DNA of 64,000 bases from Myxococcales bacterium (GTDB taxonomy: Bacteria > Lernaellota > Lernaellaia > Lernaellales > Lernaellaceae), in NCBI GenBank assembly GCA_012517325.1, contig JAAYVF010000025.1, forward strand, positions 62,001 through 126,000, read 5' to 3'. The position numbers were made by a program, and so were the translations under genes. The notes below the pieces were generated by a model, which did no database searches, was not told the origin of the DNA, and saw nothing but the letters and a program-made list of their open reading frames with translations. Positions 33,855-43,091 of this stretch are shown in pieces. Within the stretch, counting starts at the first letter, position 1. The number at the start of each line of letters is the position of its first letter.

Positions 33855-35501
33855 ATGAAGCGCGATCTGAAGCGGATGTCTCAATCTCCCCTCGACGTTC
33901 TGTTTATCGGCGGTGGTATCACGGGGGCGGCGGCGGTGTACGACGCGGCCCAGCGCGGGCTGCGGGCCGCGCTGGTCGAAAAGCACGATTTCGGCTGGGC
34001 GACCAGCGCCGCGACGAGCAAGCTGGTGCACGGCGGCCTGCGCTACCTGAAAAATCTCGAGTTCGGGCTGGTGCGCGAAAGCCTGCGCGAGCGCCGCATC
34101 CTCGAACTGATCGCCCCGCACCTGGTGTATCCGCTGCCGTTCCTGGTGCCGACCTACCGCGGCACTTCCAACAATCTGCCGATGATCGGCGCCGGCATGT
34201 TGCTCTACGAACTGCTCAGCTACGACAAGGCCCGCCTCGCCGACCACGAGCGCCAGGTGCCGTCGTTCCGCCTGCTGTCGAAGAAAACCGTGCTGGCCGA
34301 GGAGCCGGGGGTCGATCCGACCGGCCTGTCGGGCGGCGCGATCTACTACGATTGCCAGATGCACAGCCCCGACCGGCTGACGCTCGAATTCGTGCTGGCC
34401 GCCGCCGGCCTGGGCGCGCAGATCGCCAACTACGCCCAGGTCGATTCGCTGCTCAAGGAAAACGACCGCGTCGTCGGCGCCCGGGTCCGCGACGTGCTGT
34501 CCGGCGAAACGTGCGAAGTGCGCGCCCCGATCGTCGTCAACGTCGCCGGCCCTTGGGCCGATTTCGTCTCCGAAATGGCGCTGGGCGGCGAAAAGAAAAG
34601 CCTCATCCGCAGCCAGGGCATCCACCTGATTTTCCGGCCGGTGATCAAAAACCACGCCGTGGTGCTGCGGACGCGCGGCGGCCGCCACTTCTTCCTCATC
34701 CCCTGGCGCGGCCTGACGCTGGCCGGCACCACCGACACCCGCTTCGAGGGCCATCCCGACGAATACCGCGTCAGCCGCGCGGCGGTCGACGACTTCATCC
34801 GCGAGATCAACGAGGTCTTCCCCTCGGCGCAATTGAAGTTCGAAGACATTTGCTGGACCTACGGCGGCCTGCGGCCGATCGTCGAGGATGAGACCGACGT
34901 CGAGGTCGAGGTTTACAAGGCCAGCCGCAAATACGAGATCTACGACCACGCGCGCGAGGACAAGCTCGAGGGCTTCGTCACGGTCATTGGCGGCAAATAC
35001 ACGACCAGCCGCCGCCTGGCCGAAACCCTGCTGGACCTGGTGGAAAAGAAACTCGGCCGCGCCGTGACGCCGTGCCGCACCGCGCGCGCCCCCCTGCCCG
35101 GCGGTGATTTCGGCCGTTGGCGCGATTTCCTGACCGAAGGCGCCCGCCGCCATCCCGAGATCGGCGCCGACATGCTGCAACAACTCAGTCTGGACTACGG
35201 CGCCCGCCGCGAAAACGTGCTCGCCCGCCTGGCCGACGAACGCCTGGCGAAGCGGCTCGACGAGCGGCATCCGATTCCGGCCGCGGCGGCGGTGGAAGCG
35301 GTGGAAACCGAGATGGCGCAGACGCTGCAGGACATCGTCTGGCGGCGGACCGGGCTGGGCACCACCGGCCAGCTCGACGAGGCGGCGCTGGCCGCGGTTG
35401 CATCCCTGGCCGGAGAGCGATTAGGTTGGGATGCGGCGCGGCGGCAGCGGGAAATCGATTCGGTGCAGGAACGCCTCGCGACGCATAACATCGCCGGCTG
35501 A
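33855..35501 (+). CDS. glpD: FAD-dependent glycerol-3-phosphate dehydrogenase
   Basis: At 548 aa, the dinucleotide-binding motif is LFIGGGITGAAAVYDAAQRG near residue 17, followed by ATSAATSKLVHGGLRYLKN, the conserved FAD/substrate region of GlpD/GlpA. KYTTSRRLAETLLDLV begins the C-terminal helical domain, which ends near 545. It oxidises sn-glycerol-3-phosphate to dihydroxyacetone phosphate and passes electrons to the membrane quinone pool. No glpF, glpK, glpB or glpC is adjacent. The GlpD and GlpA branches cannot be separated from sequence reading alone. Confidence 0.92.
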   Translation: MKRDLKRMSQSPLDVLFIGGGITGAAAVYDAAQRGLRAALVEKHDFGWATSAATSKLVHGGLRYLKNLEFGLVRESLRERRILELIAPHLVYPLPFLVPTYRGTSNNLPMIGAGMLLYELLSYDKARLADHERQVPSFRLLSKKTVLAEEPGVDPTGLSGGAIYYDCQMHSPDRLTLEFVLAAAGLGAQIANYAQVDSLLKENDRVVGARVRDVLSGETCEVRAPIVVNVAGPWADFVSEMALGGEKKSLIRSQGIHLIFRPVIKNHAVVLRTRGGRHFFLIPWRGLTLAGTTDTRFEGHPDEYRVSRAAVDDFIREINEVFPSAQLKFEDICWTYGGLRPIVEDETDVEVEVYKASRKYEIYDHAREDKLEGFVTVIGGKYTTSRRLAETLLDLVEKKLGRAVTPCRTARAPLPGGDFGRWRDFLTEGARRHPEIGADMLQQLSLDYGARRENVLARLADERLAKRLDERHPIPAAAAVEAVETEMAQTLQDIVWRRTGLGTTGQLDEAALAAVASLAGERLGWDAARRQREIDSVQERLATHNIAG

Positions 35502-35546
35502 ACCGCTCGCCCGGCGGCGTTTATCTCAAGGTGGACCGTCGATCCC

Positions 35547-37001
35547 ATGAGCCGAAAAGCCGATCGGGTGCCTTTCAGAGATAACGCGACCGCCGTGACA
35601 GGCAAGCCCCGGCCGCGCCGAGGCACCTTCTTTTTTTGCCTCGCCGCCGTGGTGCCGTTGCTGGGAATGACGGAACAGCTCGCGTCAGGCGAACGACAAA
35701 TCCTTTTTTTCCGCGACTATTTTTTCGGCCTGCTGTGGATGACCGGCCTGATGCCGTTGTCCATGGCGTTCAACGACCCGCGCCGCTTGTTGAAAGCCGG
35801 CGCGGTTTTGTTGGTCGTCGCCCTGGTGGTCAGCCTTTGGCGCGCCCGGCGGTTCAACGCCGAATGGTGGGTTTCCGGTACTTTGACCGGAATGCTCTGG
35901 CTGCCGGTCGTTCTCCTGGCCTGGCTCGGCTACGCGTTCTGGTTTCTGTTCGCCGCCTGCGATCCACCGTTGGGCGCGGTCGGAGGCCTCCTTTTACTGG
36001 CCGGTTACTTCCTGACGCGCCGCCGAACTGGCTGGTGGCGGCGTCACGTCTGGCTCTGGCCGGCGTTCGTCGGACCGCTGGCGTTTCTCGCGCTCAATCT
36101 GGCCGACCACTACCGGGCGGAACCGGTGCCGCAAACCCGCCTTTCGCCGACGGCCGCCTACGAAGCCCAGCGGCGGAGTGGCACGGACTACATCGCCGAC
36201 GCGGCCGCCGGCAAGGTGCTGATCGGGCAGGACGGCGATTATCGCCCCGTGCCGGGCACGAGCGGCACGCAGACGATGTTGCTGAGCGGGAGCGGTGACT
36301 TTTTCACCAACTATTGGCGGCAAGGCGCGCAAACGCTTGTCCGCCTGACCGCGGACGGGACCGAGACGATCGACCTTCCCGGCTGTGAAAAACCGCTGGG
36401 CATCGACCTGGACGAGGAACGCGGCTACCTGCTGGTCGCCTGCGAAACGTCCTGCACGATTCACCGGCTGGATTTGAATAGCGGCCGTCTGGGCAAGCCG
36501 CTTCCCGCGCCTTGCTACACCTACTACCTCAAGCTGGATCACCAACGGCAGCGCGCCTATGCCGCCGGTTATCTGATTCAGCCCGTCGTGATCGCCTTCG
36601 ATCCGGCGACCATGACCGTGGTGAGCGAGCATCCGGCCGGCTTCATCAACGCGGGCCTGGAAATCGACGAGGCCGCCGGCCGGGTGTTCGTGGCCGACAT
36701 CGGCGCGGCGAACATCCTGGTGTTCGACTCCGATTTGCGGTTGCTCGGCCGGATCGCCGCCGGCGTCGGGCCGCGCGATCTGGCGATCGACGCGAAGCGT
36801 GGCGTGCTGCTCGCCGGCAATTACTTTTCCGGCACGGTTGCGGTGATCGATCTGCAATCGCTGCGGGTCGTGCGCCGCCTGCGTATCGGCCGGTCCGGGC
36901 TGTTCCGGCGGCTGCGCGGCGTCAGCGTCGGCGACAATGGTTCCTGGCTGATCGCCGATCGCTCCGGCGTCTGGCGCGTCGATCCGGCGGACCGGCGCTG
37001 A
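35547..37001 (+). CDS. Membrane protein with extracytoplasmic beta-propeller (YVTN/NHL-like)
   Basis: At 484 aa, five or six hydrophobic segments occupy about residues 28-185. A soluble domain follows with repeated blades of the type GIDLDEERGYLLVACE, LEIDEAAGRVFVADIG and LAIDAKRGVLLAGNYFSGTVAVIDL, which read as YVTN/NHL propeller repeats. AAGGTGG precedes the ATG loosely. Its partner and ligand are unknown. A small stem (ATCCG/CGGAT) about 50 bases after the stop may end the transcript. Confidence 0.7.
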   Translation: MSRKADRVPFRDNATAVTGKPRPRRGTFFFCLAAVVPLLGMTEQLASGERQILFFRDYFFGLLWMTGLMPLSMAFNDPRRLLKAGAVLLVVALVVSLWRARRFNAEWWVSGTLTGMLWLPVVLLAWLGYAFWFLFAACDPPLGAVGGLLLLAGYFLTRRRTGWWRRHVWLWPAFVGPLAFLALNLADHYRAEPVPQTRLSPTAAYEAQRRSGTDYIADAAAGKVLIGQDGDYRPVPGTSGTQTMLLSGSGDFFTNYWRQGAQTLVRLTADGTETIDLPGCEKPLGIDLDEERGYLLVACETSCTIHRLDLNSGRLGKPLPAPCYTYYLKLDHQRQRAYAAGYLIQPVVIAFDPATMTVVSEHPAGFINAGLEIDEAAGRVFVADIGAANILVFDSDLRLLGRIAAGVGPRDLAIDAKRGVLLAGNYFSGTVAVIDLQSLRVVRRLRIGRSGLFRRLRGVSVGDNGSWLIADRSGVWRVDPADRR

Positions 37002-37100
37002 CTGGAAAAGGGACTTGTTGCCGCCGGTGCAGGCACGTTAAGATAGAGTTATCCGCTTGTCGGATGATGTGATTTTTCGTCGCTTACCACGAGGTCGGCC

Positions 37101-37694
37101 ATGGAAGTGAAGGACGCCATCGCCAAGATCGAAGCCCGCATTCGCGAACTGAAGCGGGACTACGAACTGTTTTTCAAAGGCGATCTCCGCCGCGCGCCGC
37201 TCGCGGAACGGCATAAGCTGCAGGCGGCGATCGAGAAGCTGCAGCAGGTCCATATCACCAACACGCAAATCCGCTTCAAACTGCAAACGGTCGCCAGCCA
37301 GTTCTCCTCCTTCGCCCACTATTGGGACAGGATCATGGCCCAGATCGAAGCCGGAACCTACGCCCCCGACCGCTTCAAGGCCGACATGCGCGTCGGCAAA
37401 CTCAGCGAGGTGCGCGAGGCCGCACAGCAAAGCGCCGTCGAGGAAAGCCGGGAGGCCAACCGCCAGCCGGCCCCGCCGGCGCCGCCGAAAGAAGCCGACG
37501 GCATCAAGGAACTCTACCGGCAGTTCGTCGAATCGCGCCGCCGCACCGGCGAGGGTGCCGACGTCAACTTCGAGGCCTTCGAACGATCCATCGAAAAGCA
37601 GCGGCCGGCGCTGGAAGCCAAGTTCGGCGGCAAGGTGCAATTCAAGGTGGTGGTCGAAGAGGGCAAGGCGAAAATCAAAGGCTTCACCGACTAG
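37101..37694 (+). CDS. MXAN_5187 C-terminal domain-like protein
   Basis: This 197-aa soluble protein has an N-terminal coiled/helical part (IEARIRELKRDYELFFKGDLRRAP...NTQIRFKLQTVASQFSSFAHYWDR) that matches my recollection of the myxobacterial MXAN_5187 C-terminal family. A Pro-rich hinge (about 120-135) and a second helical-beta part ending GKVQFKVVVEEGKAKIKGF follow. It has no signal peptide. The function is not established in the family. It stands between a propeller membrane protein and an M24 peptidase. Confidence 0.65.
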   Translation: MEVKDAIAKIEARIRELKRDYELFFKGDLRRAPLAERHKLQAAIEKLQQVHITNTQIRFKLQTVASQFSSFAHYWDRIMAQIEAGTYAPDRFKADMRVGKLSEVREAAQQSAVEESREANRQPAPPAPPKEADGIKELYRQFVESRRRTGEGADVNFEAFERSIEKQRPALEAKFGGKVQFKVVVEEGKAKIKGFTD

Positions 37695-37739
37695 CCGGCA
37701 ACCCCGCCACCGCGGAGCGGCGCTTCGCCGAGGAACACC

Positions 37740-38954
37740 ATGTCCGTCGTTTCCGAGTTGAATCCGCCCCTCGTTCCGCCCGCGGAAATCGCCGCGCGCA
37801 CGGCTCGATTTCAGGCCCGCCTGAGTGCCCAGGGCCTGCCGCTCGCGGTGATCTCGCACCCGGTCGACCTCTATTACCTCACCGGCACGATGCCCGACGG
37901 CTGGCTCATCGTTCCCGCCGCCGGCCGGCCGGAGTTACTCGTCCGTAAAAGCCTGTCGCGCGCCCGAAGCGAATCGCCGCTGGACGACGTACGGCCGTTT
38001 CTGGGGATTCGCGGTCTGGCCGACGAGCTGCTGGTCCGGCTCGGCGACGGCGCGACGAACGTCGGCCTCGACCTGGACGTGCTGCCGGCCGCGACCTTTC
38101 TGCGGCTGCAGGCGCTGTTGCCCGCTTACCGCTGGATCGACAGCGGCCCGTTGATCCGCCAGATCCGCGCCGTGAAATCGGCGTGGGAGGTGGAGCGCCA
38201 TCGCCGGGCGGCGCGGCAGTATCTCGCCACATTTCAGGCGATCCGCGACAATTTGCGGGAAGGAACGACCGAACTCGAGCTGTCCTCGCTGGCCGAGGCG
38301 GCGATGCGGCGTGAGGGCCACCAGGGGCTGGTGCGGTTTCGCCGGTCGGGAATGGAATTGTGGTTCTGTCTCGTCGGCACGGGTTTGGGCCCGTCGTATC
38401 CGACGGCGTTCGACGGTCCGGTGGGCAGCGACGGCCTGCATCCGGCCTCGGGCCCCGTGGCCGGCCGGCGGCCGATCCGGCGCGGGGTGCCGGTCATGGC
38501 CGACATCGTCGGCAATCACGAGGGCTACCACGCCGACATCGCTCGCTTGTTCTGCCTCGGCGAGCCGCCCGACGAATTGAAGCGCGCCCACGATTTTTGC
38601 CGTACGGCGCTGCGCCGCATCGAAAACCTGATGCGGCCGGGAACGCCGTGCGACGAAATCCATCGGGAGATCAGCGCCTGGGCGAAAGCGCAGGGCGAAC
38701 CGGAAGGCTTCATGGGTTACGGCGAAAACCGCGTCAAGTTTTTCGGCCACGGCATCGGCCTGGAATTGGACGAGTACCCGATTATCGCCGGCGGCTTCAC
38801 GCTCGCACTGGAGCCCGGCATGGTGTTGGCGGTCGAGCCCAAGGCCTTTTACCCCGAACTCGGCCCCGCCGGCCTGGAAATGTGCTACGTCATCACCGAG
38901 CAGGGCCCCGAACCGCTGCTGGACTACCCCGAAGAAATTCAACTCGTGCCGTAA
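37740..38954 (+). CDS. M24B metallopeptidase (Xaa-Pro aminopeptidase/prolidase-like)
   Basis: At 404 aa, the creatinase N-terminal domain (about 15-155) is followed by the pita-bread fold. The metal ligands are present: the two Asp in VMADIVGNHEGYHADIAR, the His in FFGHGIGLELDE, and Glu in ALEPGMVLAVEPK and LEMCYVIT. It hydrolyses peptides with proline in second position, or a related substrate. GAGGA lies 5 bases before the ATG. There is no signal peptide. Confidence 0.9.
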   Translation: MSVVSELNPPLVPPAEIAARTARFQARLSAQGLPLAVISHPVDLYYLTGTMPDGWLIVPAAGRPELLVRKSLSRARSESPLDDVRPFLGIRGLADELLVRLGDGATNVGLDLDVLPAATFLRLQALLPAYRWIDSGPLIRQIRAVKSAWEVERHRRAARQYLATFQAIRDNLREGTTELELSSLAEAAMRREGHQGLVRFRRSGMELWFCLVGTGLGPSYPTAFDGPVGSDGLHPASGPVAGRRPIRRGVPVMADIVGNHEGYHADIARLFCLGEPPDELKRAHDFCRTALRRIENLMRPGTPCDEIHREISAWAKAQGEPEGFMGYGENRVKFFGHGIGLELDEYPIIAGGFTLALEPGMVLAVEPKAFYPELGPAGLEMCYVITEQGPEPLLDYPEEIQLVP

Positions 38955-38997
38955 AACGAGGGATCGCGAAGCGCGGGAAAAAGGTGTGCTTTTTAAC

Positions 38998-39024
38998 CGC
39001 GAATACACGCGAATGAACGCGAAT
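38998..39024. repeat. CGCGAAT repeat, 10-bp period (second copy)
   Basis: Three CGCGAAT units at 10-base spacing are followed by AAGACAGGA. It is the same family as the block at 23601-23627. It lies in the 221-base gap between the M24 peptidase and the minus-strand subtilase terminator. Confidence 0.65.
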
Positions 39025-39121
39025 AAGACAGGATTACCGGATTAAATTTCGGCACACCATCCACAGTCCGTTTTCCTTTTCGTATTCGGGCATGACCGCG
39101 CCATTTTTGGCGAGGGCGGTT

Positions 39122-39152
39122 AAAAACCAAGGGCGCCCCGAAAGAGGCGCCC
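39122..39152 (-). terminator. Intrinsic terminator of the second subtilase gene
   Basis: On the minus strand, GGGCGCC/GGCGCCC (39152-39131) is followed by TTGGTTTTTA. It lies 24 bases past the stop codon. Confidence 0.8.
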
Positions 39153-39175
39153 TGGCAAACCATCAGGCGAGCGGA

Positions 39176-41302
39176 TCAGCAGCCGCAGCCGCCACTGTCG
39201 TCGTCATCGTCGTCGTCGGCCGCGTCGTCGTCGTCATCGACGGGCGAAGCGTCGTCGTCGTCGGCCGGTGAGGCGTCATCGTCGTCCGGCGTGTTGTCGT
39301 CGTCGTCGGTATCCGGCGAATAGACCAGGCCGCTGTAAACGTAGCTGACGTCCTGCGGGCCCTGAGCGACGTCGTTGCCTTTGATGTGCACTTCGTAGTC
39401 GCCGGACGGCGCGTTGGCGATATAAACCTGTTCGGTGTTGTTCAGGTGGTCGGCGCCTTTGCCGGCGGGTTGGGCCGGGGCGGTCGGATCGAGCAGCCAC
39501 GGATCGTATTGCGTTCCGTTCGGGCCGATGATCACCAGATCCAGGTCGTTCACCAGGTTGCCCTTGGCCTGGTAGGCGCCCGGCGGATCGGTCCAGACGA
39601 TGGTCACTTTCACCGGGCCGGCGCCGGATTTCTTGAATTTGGCGACGAAGTCGTCGCCCTGCTCCACCGTGACCGTGTCGAAGGTGCCGGCGTGGATCAG
39701 GTCGAGCAGCGGCGGAATGCGCAGACCGCCGTAGCCGTAAGTGTAGTCGGGCCCCGGATTACCCAGGTCCACCGCGCTGTGGATGATGAAGCCCTTCATC
39801 AAGGCCGGGGGTGGATCGTCGCCGCCGATTTCCTTGTCCCAGTATTCCAGCGCCAGGGCGGTCGCGCCGGTGACGACCGGCGAGGCCTGGCTGGTGCCGC
39901 TCATGTCCATGTACATCGGCGTGCCGAACAGGGTGGCGCAGCTATGCGTGCCGATCATCGTCAGGCCCTGGTCTTTCTCGTGGCCCGGGGCGGCGATGTC
40001 GGGGCGCAGGCGGCCGTCGTCGGTCGGGCCGCGGCTCGAGAAGAAAGCGATTTCTTCGTCGAGCACGCTGGTCGCGCCGACCGAAATGGTGTTTTTCGCC
40101 GGCGAGGGCGGCGGGATCGTGTAGAAAGTGCCGGGGCAGCCGGAGGTCACTTCGTTGCCGGCGGCCCAGACGATGATCAGCGGCCGCGACCATTTGCCGC
40201 CGACCAGCTCGTCGATCAGCGCCGAGGTCATCGTGTAATCGCCCATCCAGGCGCATTTGGTGATCGGCTGGTTGGCGCCGAGGTTGGCGCCGATCGAATT
40301 GTTGGCGGTGCGCACGCCGTATTGCTCGATGGCCTTTTTGTAGGAAAGGTCGATGTCGCCGTTGTTTTGCACGAAGGGGAAGTTGCCGGGCAGCGCCGAC
40401 GCGGTGATGTCCATCGAGACGATCGAAGCGCCCGGAGCCATGCCCGCGTAAGTGCCGTCGCTCATCGCGCCGTTGCCGGCCACGGTGCAGGAGACATGGT
40501 TGGCGTGGCCGGTGATGTCGGGCATGCCGGTCTGGCCCTGGGTGTAGCGGCCCTTCAGATCGGGGTGGATCGCGTCGCCGTCGGTCGTGGCCGGCACGAT
40601 GCCGCCGTCGAAGATCAGCACCGGGACGCCGTCGCCGTTGACGCTGTAGGGCGGCTCGTGAACCGCGTTGGCGCGAACCAGGGCCCGGACCTTGTTGTTG
40701 CGGGGTTCCCAGGCCGGTTCGGGAATCGACACGTACTGCACGCCGTCCAGGTCGGCGAGTTGCCAGGCGTCCTCGGGCGCCGCGACCGTCACGTAGGCCA
40801 GGTCGATCGAATCGGCCATGGTGACGATTTCCGCGCCCGCCGAACGCAACAGTTCGGGCCGTTCCTTGACCGGAACGTCGGCGAAGAATTTCGCGACCAG
40901 CAGAACCTCGCCGGCGCCGACGTACGCGTATTCGTCGATGTCGCCGGCGACCAGGCGGGGCTGCATTTTATCTTCCGCTTCCAGCGGCGCGACCAGCCGG
41001 AAGGGCGAAAGCGCCTTGTTCGCGCCATAGCGGCGCGGTTCGATGTAGGCCAGGTAAGCGTGTTGCGGAATCGCGGCCAACAACCGGACACCCTGCGCGG
41101 CCAGGGCGTCGCGCTGCGCTGCGGTGGGCGTCTGGGCCAGTTGCACCAGGGCGTGCCGCCCGGACAACTCCGCCAGCGCCGACCAGGGCAGATCCGCGTC
41201 GCCGCCCGCGATCGTGCGGCTCTTCAACAGGACCGGCGCCCCCCAGGCGGTGGCGGCGCTCAGCAGGGCGGATAACAACAGAACGGTCAACAGCTTCTTC
41301 AT
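39176..41302 (-). CDS. Secreted subtilase (S8) with Asp-rich tail ending GGCGC
   Basis: The 708-aa protein starts at the ATG at 41302 with GGAGGG 8 bases upstream; the longer frame adds 11 residues before the signal peptide (MKKLLTVLLLSALLSAATAWGA). A prodomain-like region covers about 25-190. The triad sits in VLIFDGGI (Asp about 232), GHANHVSCTVAG (His about 268) and DMSGTSQASPVV (Ser about 469). A jelly-roll C-terminal domain (about 545-660) contains NDLDLVIIGPNG. The last 45 residues are Asp runs broken by Pro, Ala and Ser, ending DSGGCGC. The tail looks like a tether plus a Cys-containing sorting or linkage motif without any membrane segment. Confidence 0.92.
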   Translation of the reverse strand: MKKLLTVLLLSALLSAATAWGAPVLLKSRTIAGGDADLPWSALAELSGRHALVQLAQTPTAAQRDALAAQGVRLLAAIPQHAYLAYIEPRRYGANKALSPFRLVAPLEAEDKMQPRLVAGDIDEYAYVGAGEVLLVAKFFADVPVKERPELLRSAGAEIVTMADSIDLAYVTVAAPEDAWQLADLDGVQYVSIPEPAWEPRNNKVRALVRANAVHEPPYSVNGDGVPVLIFDGGIVPATTDGDAIHPDLKGRYTQGQTGMPDITGHANHVSCTVAGNGAMSDGTYAGMAPGASIVSMDITASALPGNFPFVQNNGDIDLSYKKAIEQYGVRTANNSIGANLGANQPITKCAWMGDYTMTSALIDELVGGKWSRPLIIVWAAGNEVTSGCPGTFYTIPPPSPAKNTISVGATSVLDEEIAFFSSRGPTDDGRLRPDIAAPGHEKDQGLTMIGTHSCATLFGTPMYMDMSGTSQASPVVTGATALALEYWDKEIGGDDPPPALMKGFIIHSAVDLGNPGPDYTYGYGGLRIPPLLDLIHAGTFDTVTVEQGDDFVAKFKKSGAGPVKVTIVWTDPPGAYQAKGNLVNDLDLVIIGPNGTQYDPWLLDPTAPAQPAGKGADHLNNTEQVYIANAPSGDYEVHIKGNDVAQGPQDVSYVYSGLVYSPDTDDDDNTPDDDDASPADDDDASPVDDDDDAADDDDDDDSGGCGC

Positions 41303-41455
41303 CGCTTGTTCCCTCCGGACGACTTGATCGGCCATTGTAGAAAGGGTCTAAAAACAAGGCAATCCAGTCCGGATACAATTCGCCGCGGCCCGATTGCGGC
41401 CCCGAAAGCCGCGGTTTAAACTCCCCCTCGATTCAGCCACTGAGAGGAGAGAAAA

Positions 41456-42838
41456 ATGCCGGATTGCAAGTGGCCCGCCTTCGAACCCTACAAAACGAAA
41501 ATGGTCGAAAAAATCCCGATCACCACGCCCAGCCAGCGCCGCGCCGCGGCCGAGCGCGCCAATTACAACCTGTTCCGCCTTCGCGCCAACGAGGTGACGA
41601 TCGACCTGCTCACCGACAGCGGCACCGCCGCGATGAGCGATCAGCAGTGGAGCCGGATGATGGTCGGCGACGAATCCTACGCCGGCGCCGAGAGTTTCCA
41701 CCGGTTCCAGGATACGGTGCGCGGCATCACCGGCATGCAGGAAGTGCTGCCGACGCACCAGGGCCGGTCGGCGGAAAACCTGCTGTTCTCGGTGCTGGTC
41801 AAGCCGGGCGACCTCGTGCCCAACAACACCCACTTCGACACCACCGAGGCCAACGTAGCCGCCAAGGGGGCCAATCCGGTCAACGAACCCTGCAGCCAAG
41901 CGTTCGACATCTACCTCGACAAGCCCTTCAAGGGGAATATGGATGTCGCCGGCCTGGAAAAGATCCTCGCCGAAAATCCCGGTAAAGTGCCGCTGGTGAT
42001 CATGACGGTCACCAACAACAGCGCCGGCGGCCAGCCGGTCAGCATGGCCAATATCCGCGAAACCAGCGAAGTGTGCCGCAAATACAAGGTGCCGTTCTTC
42101 CTCGATTGCGCCCGCTACGCCGAAAACTGCTGGTTCATCAAACACCGCGAAAAGGGCTACGAACGCAAATCGATCGAGGACATCGCCCACGAAATGTTCG
42201 GCTACGCCGACGGCGCGCTGATGAGCGCCAAGAAAGACGCCTACGTCAACATCGGCGGCTTTCTGGCGATGCGCGATCCCGAAACCAAGGCCCGCGTGAC
42301 CGAACAGATGGTCGTCATCGAGGGGTTCGTCACTTACGGCGGCCTGGCCGGGCGCGACCTGGAAGCGATTGCCCAGGGCCTGCGCGAGGGGTTGGACGAG
42401 GACAACCTCACGGCCCGCATCCGGCAGGTGGCGTTTCTGCACCGGCGGCTGACCGAATTGGGCGTGCCGGCGCTGACCCCGCCGGGCGGCCACGGCGTTT
42501 ACCTCGACGCGTTGAAGATTCTGCCGCACATTCCGCAAAAACATTTTCCCGGCCAGGCGCTGAGCGTGGCCCTCTACCTGGAAGGCGGCGTGCGCGCGGT
42601 GGAGATCGGTTCGGTGATGTTCGCCCACCCCGATCCGCAAACCGGCGAAATGGTCTTCCCGAAACTGGAAATGGTGCGGCTGGCGATTCCGCGCCGCGTT
42701 TACAGCGACAACCACATGGAACACGTCGCCCAGTCCTGCGCCGCGGTGATGGCCCACACGACGAAAATCCGCGGGATGCGCTTCACCTACGAGCCGCCGC
42801 GGCTGAAGCACTTCCTCGCCCATTTCGATTGGGTGTAA
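41456..42838 (+). CDS. Tryptophanase / tyrosine phenol-lyase family beta-eliminating lyase
   Basis: At 460 aa, the family motifs are IDLLTDSGTAAMSDQQW, THQGRSAENLLF, NNSAGGQPVSMANI, LDCARYAENCWFIK and MSAKKDAYVNIGG, with the PLP lysine at 259 or 260. FVTYGGLAGRDLEA and TYEPPRLKHF follow. The NSAGGQPVS, AENxxFIK and LLPHIP-like stretches look closer to tryptophanase than to tyrosine phenol-lyase, but the length is nearer the latter. The product would be indole or phenol plus pyruvate and ammonia. GAGGAGAG precedes the ATG. No tnaB or tnaC is seen. Confidence 0.88.
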   Translation: MPDCKWPAFEPYKTKMVEKIPITTPSQRRAAAERANYNLFRLRANEVTIDLLTDSGTAAMSDQQWSRMMVGDESYAGAESFHRFQDTVRGITGMQEVLPTHQGRSAENLLFSVLVKPGDLVPNNTHFDTTEANVAAKGANPVNEPCSQAFDIYLDKPFKGNMDVAGLEKILAENPGKVPLVIMTVTNNSAGGQPVSMANIRETSEVCRKYKVPFFLDCARYAENCWFIKHREKGYERKSIEDIAHEMFGYADGALMSAKKDAYVNIGGFLAMRDPETKARVTEQMVVIEGFVTYGGLAGRDLEAIAQGLREGLDEDNLTARIRQVAFLHRRLTELGVPALTPPGGHGVYLDALKILPHIPQKHFPGQALSVALYLEGGVRAVEIGSVMFAHPDPQTGEMVFPKLEMVRLAIPRRVYSDNHMEHVAQSCAAVMAHTTKIRGMRFTYEPPRLKHFLAHFDWV

Positions 42839-42858
42839 ACGAGAAGAACGACCCGAAA

Positions 42859-42878
42859 CGCCGCCGGATCCGGCGGCG
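42859..42878. other. Perfect 20-nt GC-rich palindrome
   Basis: CGCCGCCGGATCCGGCGGCG lies 20 bases after the lyase stop. There is no T-run, so it is a hairpin that could stabilise or end the mRNA, not a standard terminator. The rest of 42839-43091 is AT-richer and unremarkable. Confidence 0.5.
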
Positions 42879-43091
42879 GCGAGGGTTAAGGCATACTCGG
42901 CACGATTTGCGGCCGGTTGGGAAAAAGCACTTTATGATATATTTATCTTTGGATACAAAAAAGTACTTGTGTGCCGGCGTGACGGGTGTTATAGATATTT
43001 GTTGTCAACGTAAGGATGGGCAAAGAGCGCGGAGCGACGGAACCGATCGGACGGCGGCTCGCGGCGCGGGCCGCTTTGGGAGGGCAGCGCG

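Noticed and set aside
39386-41275. A 629-codon plus-strand frame opposite the second subtilase.
   Set aside because: It is a shadow of the catalytic-triad-bearing gene on the minus strand, and the translation is repetitive GV/RR-rich text without domains.
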